NCBI GenBank assembly: GCA_965199095.1
Contig: CBDAQM010000004.1
Span: 744,001 to 808,000 of the forward strand
Length of the DNA stretch: 64,000 nt
Direction of reading: 5' to 3'
DNA from: LMUY01 sp965199095
GTDB lineage: Bacteria; Pseudomonadota; Alphaproteobacteria; Acetobacterales; Acetobacteraceae
Both the position numbers and the translations under genes were made by a program. The notes below the pieces were generated by a model that saw only the letters and a list, made by a program, of their open reading frames with translations, did no database searches and was not told the origin of the DNA. Each line of letters begins with the position of its first letter. The first letter of the stretch is position 1. Positions 50,206 to 58,443 of this stretch are shown one piece after another.

Positions 50206-50234
50206 TTGCTGTCGCCAATGTGCTTTGCTAAGGT
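50206..50234 (+). promoter_or_regulatory. Candidate promoter of winged-helix/SSB-tip gene
   Basis: TTGCTG, a 17-bp spacer, then TAAGGT; the start would be about 25 bases before the ATG at 50264. A similar TTGCTGTC...CTTTGC block occurs at 42750-42772 ahead of the A1-like gene. Confidence 0.4.
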
Positions 50235-50263
50235 GCGCGCCATCGTGCGGGGAGCACATGACC

Positions 50264-50854
50264 ATGTCGGATGCGCTTGAGCGAGCCAAGGGCGACCTGT
50301 TGAAGCTGCAGGCCGAGCTGGCCCGTGTCACGACGACAATCCAAGATTTGCAGCGCCGCATTGTGGATGTGACGACCTTCATCCGCATGTCCGAGTTCTA
50401 CAAGGAAGAGGGTGCTGAGATGGCACGCACCCGCGGCGGTTCGTCTGCGCTGGCCGTCCAGACCGTCATCGAGCACCTCAAGAACTCCGGCAAAGCGGCT
50501 CACACCCGCGACTTGGTAGAGATGCTGAAGCACGAGGGGTTCGCAGTCGGCGGCAAGGATCCCGTCGCAAACCTCTCCGGCTTTCTGTCCCGGTCCGCTG
50601 ACCTGGTGAACAGTCGGTCTCATGGATGGGCGCTCAAGTCCTGGGGGAGTGCGACAGGTGACCCAGCGCGAGCCACGCAATCTGATTACCGTGTCAGACT
50701 ACGGCGTCGGCCGAGCTGGACTGAAGCGGGTGGACCTGAGGAGCCAGAGCCGGAACCACCGGAATGGGAGCCGCCGGAACCGTCTGAGCCGGACGACGAA
50801 CCTCCAGAGCCCCCGGAGCCTGAGCCCCCGGAGGAGGACGACATCCCTTTCTAG
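50264..50854 (+). CDS. Winged-helix (HARE-HTH-like) protein with SSB-type C-terminal tip
   Basis: 196 aa from ATG 50264 (GGAG upstream; ATG 50258 possible). Residues 1-45 form a coiled coil (LERAKGDLLKLQAELARVTT). Residues about 60-125 read as a HARE-HTH-like winged helix (QTVIEHLKNSGKAAHTRDLV, EMLKHEGFAVGGKDPVANLS, HGWALKSW). A Pro/Glu/Asp-rich disordered linker leads to the last residues EEDDIPF, matching the acidic tip by which bacterial SSB recruits partner enzymes. No OB fold is present, so it is not an SSB. It is convergent with a cytosine-5 methyltransferase 2 bp away. HARE-HTH domains are predicted readers near DNA modification; role here is inference. Confidence 0.72.
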   Translation: MSDALERAKGDLLKLQAELARVTTTIQDLQRRIVDVTTFIRMSEFYKEEGAEMARTRGGSSALAVQTVIEHLKNSGKAAHTRDLVEMLKHEGFAVGGKDPVANLSGFLSRSADLVNSRSHGWALKSWGSATGDPARATQSDYRVRLRRRPSWTEAGGPEEPEPEPPEWEPPEPSEPDDEPPEPPEPEPPEEDDIPF

Positions 50855-50856
50855 GC

Positions 50857-52188
50857 CTACGCCGCCTCCGCCATGTCCGCTTCGCGCAGGGCCAGCAGGC
50901 GCTCCAGGATCCACGCTGCCACCGTTACGGGCCAGCTGTTCCCCGCCAGGCCGTAGACGTCACTGTCCGTCAGGGGCCGCCCGCCCACCCATACCCCGTC
51001 CACCCAGTCGTCATCGAAGCCCTGCAGCCTGAGCGCCTCTACGGGCGTCAGCCGCCGCAGGAGGCCGTCGACGAGCAGGACCGGCATCGCGTTCAACGAG
51101 TAACCGGTGGCCGGGCCGACCTGGAGCGTGCTTGCCACATCGCCCAGGGTGCAGTGGCGCAAGTCGGCCGCCTGGACGGATGTGGGCATAGGCGTCGGTG
51201 CCGGGACTGGTGGCTCCGGATCCTCTGCGTGTGCCCAGGAAGCCGGGTCGCTCCAATCGACCGACGTCAGCGTTCCAGTGCCGCCCGCAGTGCGGCGGGG
51301 ACGGCGACTCCAGCGCGCTCCGCCCTCCGCAGGACACCCGTCTTCGCCGTCCTGGAGAGCGAGTACCTCTGCAGGTCCGTGGCCGGATCCACCACGCTCG
51401 CCAACAATCCAGAGCCGCTTCCTGCGCTGGGGCAATCCGAAATCCTGGGCGTCCAAAACTCTCCACGCGCAAGAATACCCGATTGCATCCACCTCTCGTA
51501 AGAAGACCTCGAAGTCGTCCCCGTGGTCGCTGGTGAGCAGTCCTGGGACGTTTTCATAGACAAAGAACTCCGGCTGCATGGCTTCGACTGAGCGCAGATA
51601 GTGGAGCGCCAAGTTTCCTCTTGGGTCCCGGATGCCCAGGCGCTTCCCGGCGGACGAAAACGACTGGCAAGGGGATCCACCGAAGACCAGGTCGACATGG
51701 CCGCGCAGGCGTGACCAATCGAAAGCGGTGACATCGCCCGTGCGCGGGACGTCGGGCCAGCGGTGACGGAGGACAGCGTTGGCGACAGGGTCGACCTCGG
51801 CATACGCCACGGCCGCCGCGTCTGCCCCGATGCGCTCCATGGCGGCGGTGGCAGCCTCAAGGCCTGAAAACAGAGACACATAGCGCTGTGCTGTCGGCCG
51901 GGTCCGGCGCAGCTCACGGACATGGTCGAGGACGCGGTCCTCGCTTGCGAAAGCCTGACGATGGCCTGCCGTGCCGGTCAGGGAGACCAGGGACCGGGTC
52001 CGCTCACGCTCGACCAGCAGGCACAGGCGGCGGAGGGTGGAGCTGATGGTACGCTTGCCACCCTCCAGGTTCTTCCAGGCGGCCAGGTGATAGCACGTGC
52101 TCTCTGCGGCCTGCGCCTGGGTCCAACCCAACCGGGCGCGCCAGGCCTTCAGGTCATCGGCAGTCCATGTGTTGGCCGTGGTAGTCAT
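50857..52188 (-). CDS. DNA cytosine-5 methyltransferase with N-terminal XRE domain
   Basis: 443 aa from ATG 52188 (AGGAGGGC). Residues about 8-60 form an XRE helix-turn-helix (DDLKAWRARLGWTQAQAAES), then the C5-methylase core: motif I VSLFSGLEAATAAM, motif IV FGGSPCQSFS with the catalytic Cys, motif VI FFVYENVPG, motif VIII QRRKRLWIVG and motif X GNSWPVTVAAWIL. It methylates cytosine C5 at an unknown site. The HTH probably lets it control its own promoter. No cognate restriction gene for it is visible. Confidence 0.92.
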   Translation of the reverse strand: MTTTANTWTADDLKAWRARLGWTQAQAAESTCYHLAAWKNLEGGKRTISSTLRRLCLLVERERTRSLVSLTGTAGHRQAFASEDRVLDHVRELRRTRPTAQRYVSLFSGLEAATAAMERIGADAAAVAYAEVDPVANAVLRHRWPDVPRTGDVTAFDWSRLRGHVDLVFGGSPCQSFSSAGKRLGIRDPRGNLALHYLRSVEAMQPEFFVYENVPGLLTSDHGDDFEVFLREVDAIGYSCAWRVLDAQDFGLPQRRKRLWIVGERGGSGHGPAEVLALQDGEDGCPAEGGARWSRRPRRTAGGTGTLTSVDWSDPASWAHAEDPEPPVPAPTPMPTSVQAADLRHCTLGDVASTLQVGPATGYSLNAMPVLLVDGLLRRLTPVEALRLQGFDDDWVDGVWVGGRPLTDSDVYGLAGNSWPVTVAAWILERLLALREADMAEAA

Positions 52189-52267
52189 CGACTGCCCTCC
52201 TGCCTGGGAAGAATACCACGGGAACACGGAGGGAACAGAGGGCCATCTGATTGACGACAACACCATG

Positions 52268-52295
52268 GCTGTGTAGCAAGCCCGTGCTACACAGC
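52268..52295. promoter_or_regulatory. Candidate integrase arm-type sites, right end
   Basis: GCTGTGTAGCA (52268-52278) and its inverted copy GTGCTACACAGC (52284-52295) repeat the words found at 1986-2010. The pair also makes a potential hairpin with a 5-base loop. Confidence 0.5.
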
Positions 52296-52368
52296 GGACT
52301 TCCTCGAGCTGACAGGCGTTGTTTTCCGTAGGTAGGGCAGGGGGTTAGGGCATTTCTGGGGTTGCTGC

Positions 52369-52387
52369 CCCTCCCGCCCCAACCAGC
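52369..52387 (+). repeat. attR core (19 bp)
   Basis: Exact copy of the attL core ccctcccgccccaaccagc, not within a tRNA here. It marks the right prophage boundary before host sequence. Confidence 0.9.
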
Positions 52388-52417
52388 GCTGGATGTTCAG
52401 CGTGTCGACAGGGCAGA

Positions 52418-53011
52418 TCATCGCCGCCTTGCGACCAGGTCTTCCACAATGCCGTCGATCGGCACATCCCTCGTACGTAGGCCGTCGAGAAGACGGAAAC
52501 GCTGCAGTTGCACGATCCCGTGCAACGATGCCCATACTCCTACTGCCTCCCTCACGCTCTCGCTCGGGCGTGCCGCATCCTCTAACGCGGAAAGTAGCAG
52601 ATCGAAGCAGGCCCGCGCGGCGACGACGATTTCGCTTCCGGGAGCCGCCTTTCCGAGCAGCGAGGAGCCGAACATCAACTGATAGAGGCCTGGCCGTTCG
52701 AGACCGAAACGCACGTAAGCCATGGCATTGGCACGCAGCCGGTCGCCGGGTCGGCATCCGGCGATCGCGTCGCGCAGGGCCGCGCTGAACAAGTGGAAGC
52801 TCTTCACCGCCACGGCGGTTAGAAGCGCGTCCTTGTCGGCGAAATGGCGAACGTAGGCAGGCTGCGACACGCCGAGTGCCTTGGCCAGCGCAGCGACGCT
52901 GACGCTTTCGTATCCAGCCTTGTCCACCTGCTGGAAGGTGGCCTCGATGAGCGCCTCGCGGAGGTCGCCGTGGTGATACCCTTTCGACGCCGCCCGGCCA
53001 ATTACCTGCAT
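52418..53011 (-). CDS. TetR-family transcriptional repressor
   Basis: 197 aa. N-terminal TetR helix-turn-helix (GDLREALIEATFQQVDKAGY, SVSVAALAKALGVSQPAYVR, HFADKDALLTAV) and a helical ligand-binding half. It is divergent from the GST-oxidoreductase operon across an 80-bp gap holding a perfect palindrome, so it almost certainly represses that operon and perhaps itself. Inducer unknown. This is host DNA right of attR. Confidence 0.9.
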   Translation of the reverse strand: MQVIGRAASKGYHHGDLREALIEATFQQVDKAGYESVSVAALAKALGVSQPAYVRHFADKDALLTAVAVKSFHLFSAALRDAIAGCRPGDRLRANAMAYVRFGLERPGLYQLMFGSSLLGKAAPGSEIVVAARACFDLLLSALEDAARPSESVREAVGVWASLHGIVQLQRFRLLDGLRTRDVPIDGIVEDLVARRR

Positions 53012-53033
53012 GTGATACCCTAAAACATTCCGC

Positions 53034-53071
53034 TTGACAGGATGAGGTCGGAGGCAGTTATAGGGTATAAC
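53034..53071 (+). promoter_or_regulatory. Promoter and TetR operator
   Basis: TTGACA (53034-53039) and TTATAG (53058-53063, spacer 18) form the promoter; the perfect palindrome GTTATA-GGG-TATAAC (53057-53071) covers its -10. A related half-site GATACCCTA lies at 53013-53021. Confidence 0.7.
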
Positions 53072-53090
53072 TTAATGTGGGGCAACTTCG

Positions 53091-53786
53091 ATGGACACGG
53101 GATACAGCGACAAACGGCCGGATCGGGCGGCGCTCGAAATCGGGCCGCAACTGTTCCATGGACATGGGACTCGCTCGCTCCGAGTTGCCTGGCTGCTCGC
53201 CGAAATGGGCCTACCCCACCGGACGACGCTGATTGCATTCCCGCCACGGCTGAAGCAGCCAGAGTTCCTGGCCACGAACCCGGCCGGGTCGCTGCCCTTC
53301 TTCGTCGACGGCTCGGTCAGGATGACTGAGTCCGTAGCGATTTGCCTCTATCTGGTAGAGACCTACGGCCCGACGTGTCTGTCGGTGTCGTCGGCGGAAG
53401 GCTCCTTCGCCGATTACCTGCAGTTCTGTTTCTACGGCGAAGCCACGCTGACGCAGCCGCTCGGCACAATCCTGCGATACCGGCACCTCGAACCGTCGGA
53501 GCGGCGCAGCCCGCAAGTGGTGGAGGACACGCGGGCGCTGTTTCAGCGGCGGCTGCAACCCGTGGAAACGGCGATTGCCCACGCCGGGTATGCCGCGGCC
53601 GGCCGCTTCACCGTTGCCGACATCTCGCTCGGTTACGCACTCGCCTTCGCCGCACGGCTCGGCGAGACGGCGCTGCTGACACCGGCGATCCAGGCCTACG
53701 CCGACCGGCTGATGGGCCGCCCTGCCTACCAAATGGTCACATCCGAGGATCCCCTCCGTGACCGTACCATTGGAGATGACGCATGA
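53091..53786 (+). CDS. Glutathione S-transferase-like protein
   Basis: 231 aa. N-terminal thioredoxin-fold half (SLRVAWLLAEMGLPHRTTLI, NPAGSLPFFVDGSVRMTESV with the conserved cis-Pro and Glu-Ser pair) and helical C-terminal half. It conjugates glutathione to electrophiles or reduces peroxides. Overlaps the next gene by 4 bp, so both respond together to the TetR repressor. Confidence 0.85.
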   Translation: MDTGYSDKRPDRAALEIGPQLFHGHGTRSLRVAWLLAEMGLPHRTTLIAFPPRLKQPEFLATNPAGSLPFFVDGSVRMTESVAICLYLVETYGPTCLSVSSAEGSFADYLQFCFYGEATLTQPLGTILRYRHLEPSERRSPQVVEDTRALFQRRLQPVETAIAHAGYAAAGRFTVADISLGYALAFAARLGETALLTPAIQAYADRLMGRPAYQMVTSEDPLRDRTIGDDA

Positions 53787-54796
53787 CTCTGACCAGCATG
53801 ACTTCCCGCGAGATCCGGTTCGCCAGCCGTCCCGAGGGCATCCCGACCCTGCAGACGTTCGCGATGGGGGAGGTGGAGGTGCCTGCACCGCCAGCCGGGC
53901 AGGTGCGGGTGCGGAACATCTGGATGTCGGTCGACCCCTACATGCGCGGTCGGATGATGACGCGGGAGAGCTACGTCCCGTCCTTCCGTCTGGGCGAGCC
54001 ACTGGAAGGCGGGGCGATCGGCCGTGTTGAGGCTTCCAAGTGCGAGGACTTCGCGCCCGGCGACCTCGTGCAATCGATGTTGGGATGGCGGGAGGCATTC
54101 AACGCAGCGCCGTCAGTTCTCACGAAGGTGCGTTCCACGACACTTCCACCCGAGGCGCTGCTCGGCGTGGCGGGCCTGCCGGGACTGACGGCGTTCGTCG
54201 GCGTGGACAAGGTGGCCAAGCCCTGCGCTGGCGAAGTGATCTTCATTTCGGCGGCATCGGGCGCGGTAGGCTCAGCGGCTTGCCAGATCGCCAAGGCTGC
54301 CGGGGCAACCGTGATCGGCTCGGCCGGGGGAGCCGAGAAATGTGCGTTCCTGCGGGAGATCGGGGTGGACCGCGTGATCGACTACAAGGCGGAACCGGAT
54401 CTGGCCGCCGCATTGCATGCGGCAGCGCCGCAGGGGATCGACGCCTACTTCGACAACGTTGGGGGCACCCATCTCGACGCGGCGCTGGATGCAGCCAAGC
54501 CGTTCGCGCGCTTCGCCCTGTGCGGCATGATCTCAGACTACAACAAGACCGAAGGGACCAGTCTCCGGAACCTTCGTCTGATCGTGACGAAGCGGCTGCG
54601 TCTCGAGGGCTTCATCGTCTCCGACCATTTCGATATGATGCCGCAGTTTGTAGACCAAATGGCCAGATGGGTCGTCGACGGGACGGTCAAGATCCATCAG
54701 ACTGTGGAGAACGGGATAGAGAATGCGCCCGCCGCCTTCTTGAAATTGTTCTCGGGCGGCAATCTCGGCAAAATGGTCGTTCGACTCTCCAACTGA
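53783..54796 (+). CDS. NADP-dependent oxidoreductase (CurA/leukotriene B4 dehydrogenase-like)
   Basis: 337 aa. Zinc-free medium-chain reductase: WMSVDPYMRGRM near residue 47, GVAGLPGLTAFVG near 130, nucleotide-binding AASGAVGSAACQIAKAAG near 155, and DAYFDNVGG near 222. Such enzymes reduce alpha,beta-unsaturated carbonyls with NADPH. Coupled to the GST gene, it fits a reactive-electrophile detoxification operon under the TetR regulator. Confidence 0.9.
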   Translation: MTLTSMTSREIRFASRPEGIPTLQTFAMGEVEVPAPPAGQVRVRNIWMSVDPYMRGRMMTRESYVPSFRLGEPLEGGAIGRVEASKCEDFAPGDLVQSMLGWREAFNAAPSVLTKVRSTTLPPEALLGVAGLPGLTAFVGVDKVAKPCAGEVIFISAASGAVGSAACQIAKAAGATVIGSAGGAEKCAFLREIGVDRVIDYKAEPDLAAALHAAAPQGIDAYFDNVGGTHLDAALDAAKPFARFALCGMISDYNKTEGTSLRNLRLIVTKRLRLEGFIVSDHFDMMPQFVDQMARWVVDGTVKIHQTVENGIENAPAAFLKLFSGGNLGKMVVRLSN

Positions 54797-54848
54797 TCAT
54801 CACGCCTCATTTGTCGGCTCGAACTGCGTCAGCATCCACGGCCGGTAG

Positions 54849-55014
54849 ATGTTCGAGCCCAGTGCTGGAATGATTGCGCTGGTCCGGGCCGGGTTGCTGG
54901 ACCTCGGCCAGTTCGACGTTACCGAGTTCGCCCTGGACGCGCGCGGCTGCCCATGCCGGGCCGTTCCGGATCACCGTGATCCGGAACGGATGGTTGTGGG
55001 AAAATCCGGGTTGA
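54849..55014 (+). pseudogene. Alcohol dehydrogenase C-terminal remnant
   Basis: GMIALVRAGLLDLGQFDVTEFALD, continued in another frame by RAAAHAGPFRITVIRNG, matches the C-terminal end of zinc alcohol dehydrogenases (family pattern recalled). The start of the gene is absent and a frameshift lies near 54940. It is a leftover between the oxidoreductase and ppx. Confidence 0.55.
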
Positions 55015-55057
55015 TGCCGCTCCGGCCCCCAACCAGTTCGCCTATCCGCCGCGTAAA

Positions 55058-56110
55058 GTGCTTTCCATTCGCCGCGCGTCAGCCGACACTCCGTCGCGCA
55101 TGCAACTGGCGGACACATCCTCAGCCCGGAACACCGCGTCCACGACCTACGCGGCACTCGATCTCGGCACCAACAACTGCCGCCTGCTTGTCGGCACCCC
55201 GGCGGCGGACGGCTTCCGCGTGCTGGAAAGTTTCAGCAAGGTGGTCCGACTGGGGGAGGGGCTGCGGCAATCCGGCCGGCTCAGCGCCGAGGCGATGGAC
55301 CGCGCGGTCGAGGCGTTGCAGAGCTGTGCCGACCGCCTGGCCCGGCGTCGCATGAACGGCATGCGCGCGATCGCGACGGAGGCGTGCCGCCGCGCGTCCA
55401 ACAGCGAGGAGTTCGTCGCGCGGGTGGCACGGCAGACCGGGCTGCAATTGGACGTCATTTCCACGCGGGAGGAGGCCGGACTTGCCCTGGAAAGCTGTGC
55501 GCCGTTGCTGGCCGGGGAGGGCCGCCGGGCCTTGCTGTTCGATATCGGTGGGGGTTCGACGGAGCTCGTGTGGGTCCGGCTGACGCAGGACATGCCGCCC
55601 GAGCTGATCGGGACGATGTCGATGCCGATCGGCGTGGTTGGCCTGTCGGAGCAATATGGCGCCGCGGCGTTCACCGATCCCGGCTTCGCGGCAATGGTGG
55701 CGGAGGTGACCAGCCGGCTCGGCGCGTTCGAGAAAATCCATTGCATCGGCCAGGAACTGCGCCAAGGGGGCGTGCGGCTGCTGGGGACCAGCGGAACGGT
55801 CACGACGCTGGCGGGCGAGGTGCTGGCGTTGGCGCGCTATCGCCGCATGCACGTGGACGGCCAGGTGCTGTCCCGCGACGCGGCGGCCGGCGCGGTGGCG
55901 GCGCTGCGGCGGATGGGCCGCGACAGGCTGGCGGCGCATCCCTGCGTCGGGCCGGAACGGGCGGATTTCGTGCTGGCGGGCTGCGCGATCTATACGGCCA
56001 TCCACACCCTGTGGTCGGCGCCCGAGGTCACCGTGGCCGACCGGGGTTTGCGCGAGGGCATGCTGCTACGGCTGATCCGCCATGCCCGGCATCGCTCCAC
56101 CCGATCCTGA
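55058..56110 (+). CDS. ppx: Exopolyphosphatase / guanosine pentaphosphate phosphatase
   Basis: 350 aa from GTG 55058; ATG 55100 is also possible. The ASKHA fold shows AALDLGTNNCRLLVG near the start, phosphate motif FDIGGGSTELVWV near 160 and a later LGTSGTVTTLAG. It removes phosphate from polyphosphate or pppGpp. Overlaps rlmE by 29 bp. The downstream order ppx-rlmE-guaB is shared by alphaproteobacteria of this group. Confidence 0.88.
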   Translation: MLSIRRASADTPSRMQLADTSSARNTASTTYAALDLGTNNCRLLVGTPAADGFRVLESFSKVVRLGEGLRQSGRLSAEAMDRAVEALQSCADRLARRRMNGMRAIATEACRRASNSEEFVARVARQTGLQLDVISTREEAGLALESCAPLLAGEGRRALLFDIGGGSTELVWVRLTQDMPPELIGTMSMPIGVVGLSEQYGAAAFTDPGFAAMVAEVTSRLGAFEKIHCIGQELRQGGVRLLGTSGTVTTLAGEVLALARYRRMHVDGQVLSRDAAAGAVAALRRMGRDRLAAHPCVGPERADFVLAGCAIYTAIHTLWSAPEVTVADRGLREGMLLRLIRHARHRSTRS

Positions 56111-56831
56111 GGCATCCAGGGTGACCAAGACGACGAAGGGCGGCGGCAGCAAAATCCCAGCATCCCGCGGGTTGGAGGTGCGGCTGCGCACGGCGCGGGG
56201 CCGCACCACCACCCAGCAGGGCTGGCTGCACCGGCAGTTGAACGACCCGTATGTGCGGGCGGCGCAGGCGCAGGGCTGGCGGTCCCGCGCCGCGTTCAAG
56301 CTGATGGAGCTGGACGACCGTTACCACCTGATCCAGCGCGGCGCGCGCATCGTGGATCTGGGCGCAGCGCCGGGTGGCTGGAGCCAGGTGGCGGTCAAGC
56401 GCGGCGCCGGGCCGGTCGTGGGTGTCGACCTGCTACCGGTCCAGCCTGTGACGGGCGTGCGCTTCATCCTGGGCGACTTCATGGACCCCGACATGCCGGA
56501 CCGGCTGCGGGCGGAACTGGGCGGGGCGGCGGATTTGGTGCTGTCGGACATGGCGCCGAACACCACCGGGCACACCGCGACCGATCACATCCGAATCGTG
56601 GCCCTGGCGGAGCTGGCGCTGGACTTCGCCTTGCAGACCTTGGCGCCCGGCGGTGGATTCGTGGCCAAGGTGCTGCAAGGCGGCTCCGAAAAGCAGTTGC
56701 TGGAGCCGATGAAGCGCGCCTTCGCCAGTGTCCGCCATGCCAAGCCGCCTGCCAGCCGCAAGGATTCCAGCGAGATGTATGTCGTTGCGAAAGGGTTTCG
56801 CCTGACGCCCGGCAGCGTCCCGAGCGTGTAG
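56082..56831 (+). CDS. rlmE: 23S rRNA U2552 2'-O-methyltransferase
   Basis: 249 aa from ATG 56082 (GTG 56121 possible). FtsJ fold with SAM motif IVDLGAAPGGWSQVAVK and the K-D-K-E catalytic set in SRAAFKLMELD, LVLSDMAPN, FVAKVLQGG and KDSSEMYVVAKG. It methylates U2552 on the large subunit. N-terminal extension is basic. Usually next to ppx. Confidence 0.93.
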   Translation: MPGIAPPDPEASRVTKTTKGGGSKIPASRGLEVRLRTARGRTTTQQGWLHRQLNDPYVRAAQAQGWRSRAAFKLMELDDRYHLIQRGARIVDLGAAPGGWSQVAVKRGAGPVVGVDLLPVQPVTGVRFILGDFMDPDMPDRLRAELGGAADLVLSDMAPNTTGHTATDHIRIVALAELALDFALQTLAPGGGFVAKVLQGGSEKQLLEPMKRAFASVRHAKPPASRKDSSEMYVVAKGFRLTPGSVPSV

Positions 56832-56907
56832 CTTGCGCCGGGCGCGCCCGCGCCCTATGTCGGATCGCCAAGGCGCGGGACCCCACTCCCGACGGAGACA
56901 CACAGCC

Positions 56908-58419
56908 ATGGCACCGGACAACATGTCGCTCGCGGTCGCATCCTCTCGCGCGGATGTGGTGATCCGGGAAGCATTGACGTTCGACGACGTGTTGGTCGTT
57001 CCCGGCTTTTCCGAGGTCCTGCCGAGCACGGCGGACACCCGCACGTGGTTCACACGCACCATCCCGCTGAACGTCCCGCTGGTCTCGTCCGCCATGGACA
57101 CGGTGACGGAAGGGGCGATGGCGATCGCGATGGCGCAGCTTGGCGGCATCGGAGTGATCCACAAGAACTTCCCCCCGGCGGAGCAGGCCGCGCAGGTGCG
57201 CATGGTCAAGAAGTTCGAGTCGGGGATGGTGGTGAATCCCCTGACCATCCACCCGGACCAGACCCTGGCCGACGCCCGGGCGCTGATGGACCTGAACCAT
57301 ATCAGCGGCGTCCCGGTGGTGGAGCGCGGCACCGGCCGGCTCGTCGGGATCCTCACCAACCGGGACGTGCGGTTTGCCACCGATCCCTCGGTCAAGGTGT
57401 TCGAGCTGATGACCCGGGAGGACCTCGTCACCGTGCAAAACGGCGTCCCGGCGATCGAGGCCAAACGCCTGCTGCACAAGCACCGGCTGGAAAAGTTGCT
57501 GGTGGTGGACGGCGAATACCGCTGCGTCGGGCTGATCACGGTCAAGGACATGGAAAAGGCGCAGGCGCATCCGTTGTCCAACAAGGACGAGCTCGGCCGC
57601 CTGCGGGTCGCCGCGGCGATCGGGGTGGGGGAGGACGAGATGCGCCGCGCCCGCGCGCTGATCGACGCCGAGGTGGACGTGCTGGTGGTGGACACGGCGC
57701 ATGGCCACTCGGCCGGCGTGATGGCGGCCGTCGAGAAGATCAAGCGGCTGTCCAACGCCGTCCAGGTGGTGGGCGGCAACGTCGCCACGCCGGAGGGCGC
57801 GCTGGCGCTGATCGAGGCCGGGGCCGACTCGGTGAAGATCGGGATTGGGCCCGGCAGCATCTGCACCACCCGCGTCGTGGCCGGCGTCGGCGTGCCGCAA
57901 TTCTCCGCCGTGCTGGAAACGGCGGCCGCGTGCCGGGAGCGCGGCGTGCCGGCGATCGCGGATGGCGGCGTGCGCACCAGCGGCGACATCGTGAAGGCGA
58001 TCGGCGCCGGGGCCGATGCGGTGATGGTGGGCAGCCTGCTCGCCGGCACGGACGAGGCGCCGGGCGAGGTGTTCCTCTACCAGGGCCGCAGCTACAAATC
58101 CTATCGCGGCATGGGCAGCATCGGCGCCATGGCGCGCGGTTCGGCTGACCGCTACTTCCAGCAGGAGATCAAGGACACGCTGAAGCTGGTTCCGGAGGGC
58201 ATCGAGGGGCGCGTCGGCTATAAGGGTCCGGTGTCGGCCGTGGTGCACCAGCTCGTGGGCGGGCTGCGCGCCGGCATGGGCTACACGGGGAGCGCCACCG
58301 TGGCTGATTTGCAGGCCAACACCCGCTTCCGCCGCATCACCGGCGCCGGCCTGCGGGAGAGCCACGTGCATGACGTGGCGATCACCCGCGAGGCGCCGAA
58401 CTATCGCCAGGAGGGCTGA
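56908..58419 (+). CDS. guaB: IMP dehydrogenase
   Basis: 503 aa from ATG 56908 (GGAG). It oxidises IMP to XMP with NAD+, the first committed GTP step. Motifs: LTFDDVLVVPGFSEVLPST, CBS domains around 100-220, GIGPGSICTTRVVAGVGVPQ with the catalytic Cys, and the flap RYFQQEIKDTLKLVPEG. All key residues are present. A long antisense open frame across it is a shadow. Confidence 0.96.
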   Translation: MAPDNMSLAVASSRADVVIREALTFDDVLVVPGFSEVLPSTADTRTWFTRTIPLNVPLVSSAMDTVTEGAMAIAMAQLGGIGVIHKNFPPAEQAAQVRMVKKFESGMVVNPLTIHPDQTLADARALMDLNHISGVPVVERGTGRLVGILTNRDVRFATDPSVKVFELMTREDLVTVQNGVPAIEAKRLLHKHRLEKLLVVDGEYRCVGLITVKDMEKAQAHPLSNKDELGRLRVAAAIGVGEDEMRRARALIDAEVDVLVVDTAHGHSAGVMAAVEKIKRLSNAVQVVGGNVATPEGALALIEAGADSVKIGIGPGSICTTRVVAGVGVPQFSAVLETAAACRERGVPAIADGGVRTSGDIVKAIGAGADAVMVGSLLAGTDEAPGEVFLYQGRSYKSYRGMGSIGAMARGSADRYFQQEIKDTLKLVPEGIEGRVGYKGPVSAVVHQLVGGLRAGMGYTGSATVADLQANTRFRRITGAGLRESHVHDVAITREAPNYRQEG

Positions 58420-58443
58420 GGTGAAGGCCATCCTGATCGGGGC

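Larger units (their letters stand above)
1921..52387. mobile_element. Contractile-tailed prophage inserted in tRNA-Gln
   Basis: The element is bounded by a perfect 19-bp direct repeat covering the tRNA-Gln 3' end. A tyrosine integrase lies directly inside the left end, as is usual for tRNA-targeting phages. Inside are, in order, early genes, terminase, portal, scaffold, capsid, contractile tail, lysis and accessory genes. Host genes resume outside both ends. The total is 50.4 kb, or about 47.6 kb without the IS21 insertion and its duplicated target. All virion modules look intact; the defects I can see are the split integrase and a degraded XRE gene. Confidence 0.93.

Noticed and set aside
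50700..50850. Collagen-like or low-complexity artefact at the end of the winged-helix gene
   Set aside because: The Pro/Glu run keeps frame and ends in a specific DDIPF tip, unlike a random repeat.
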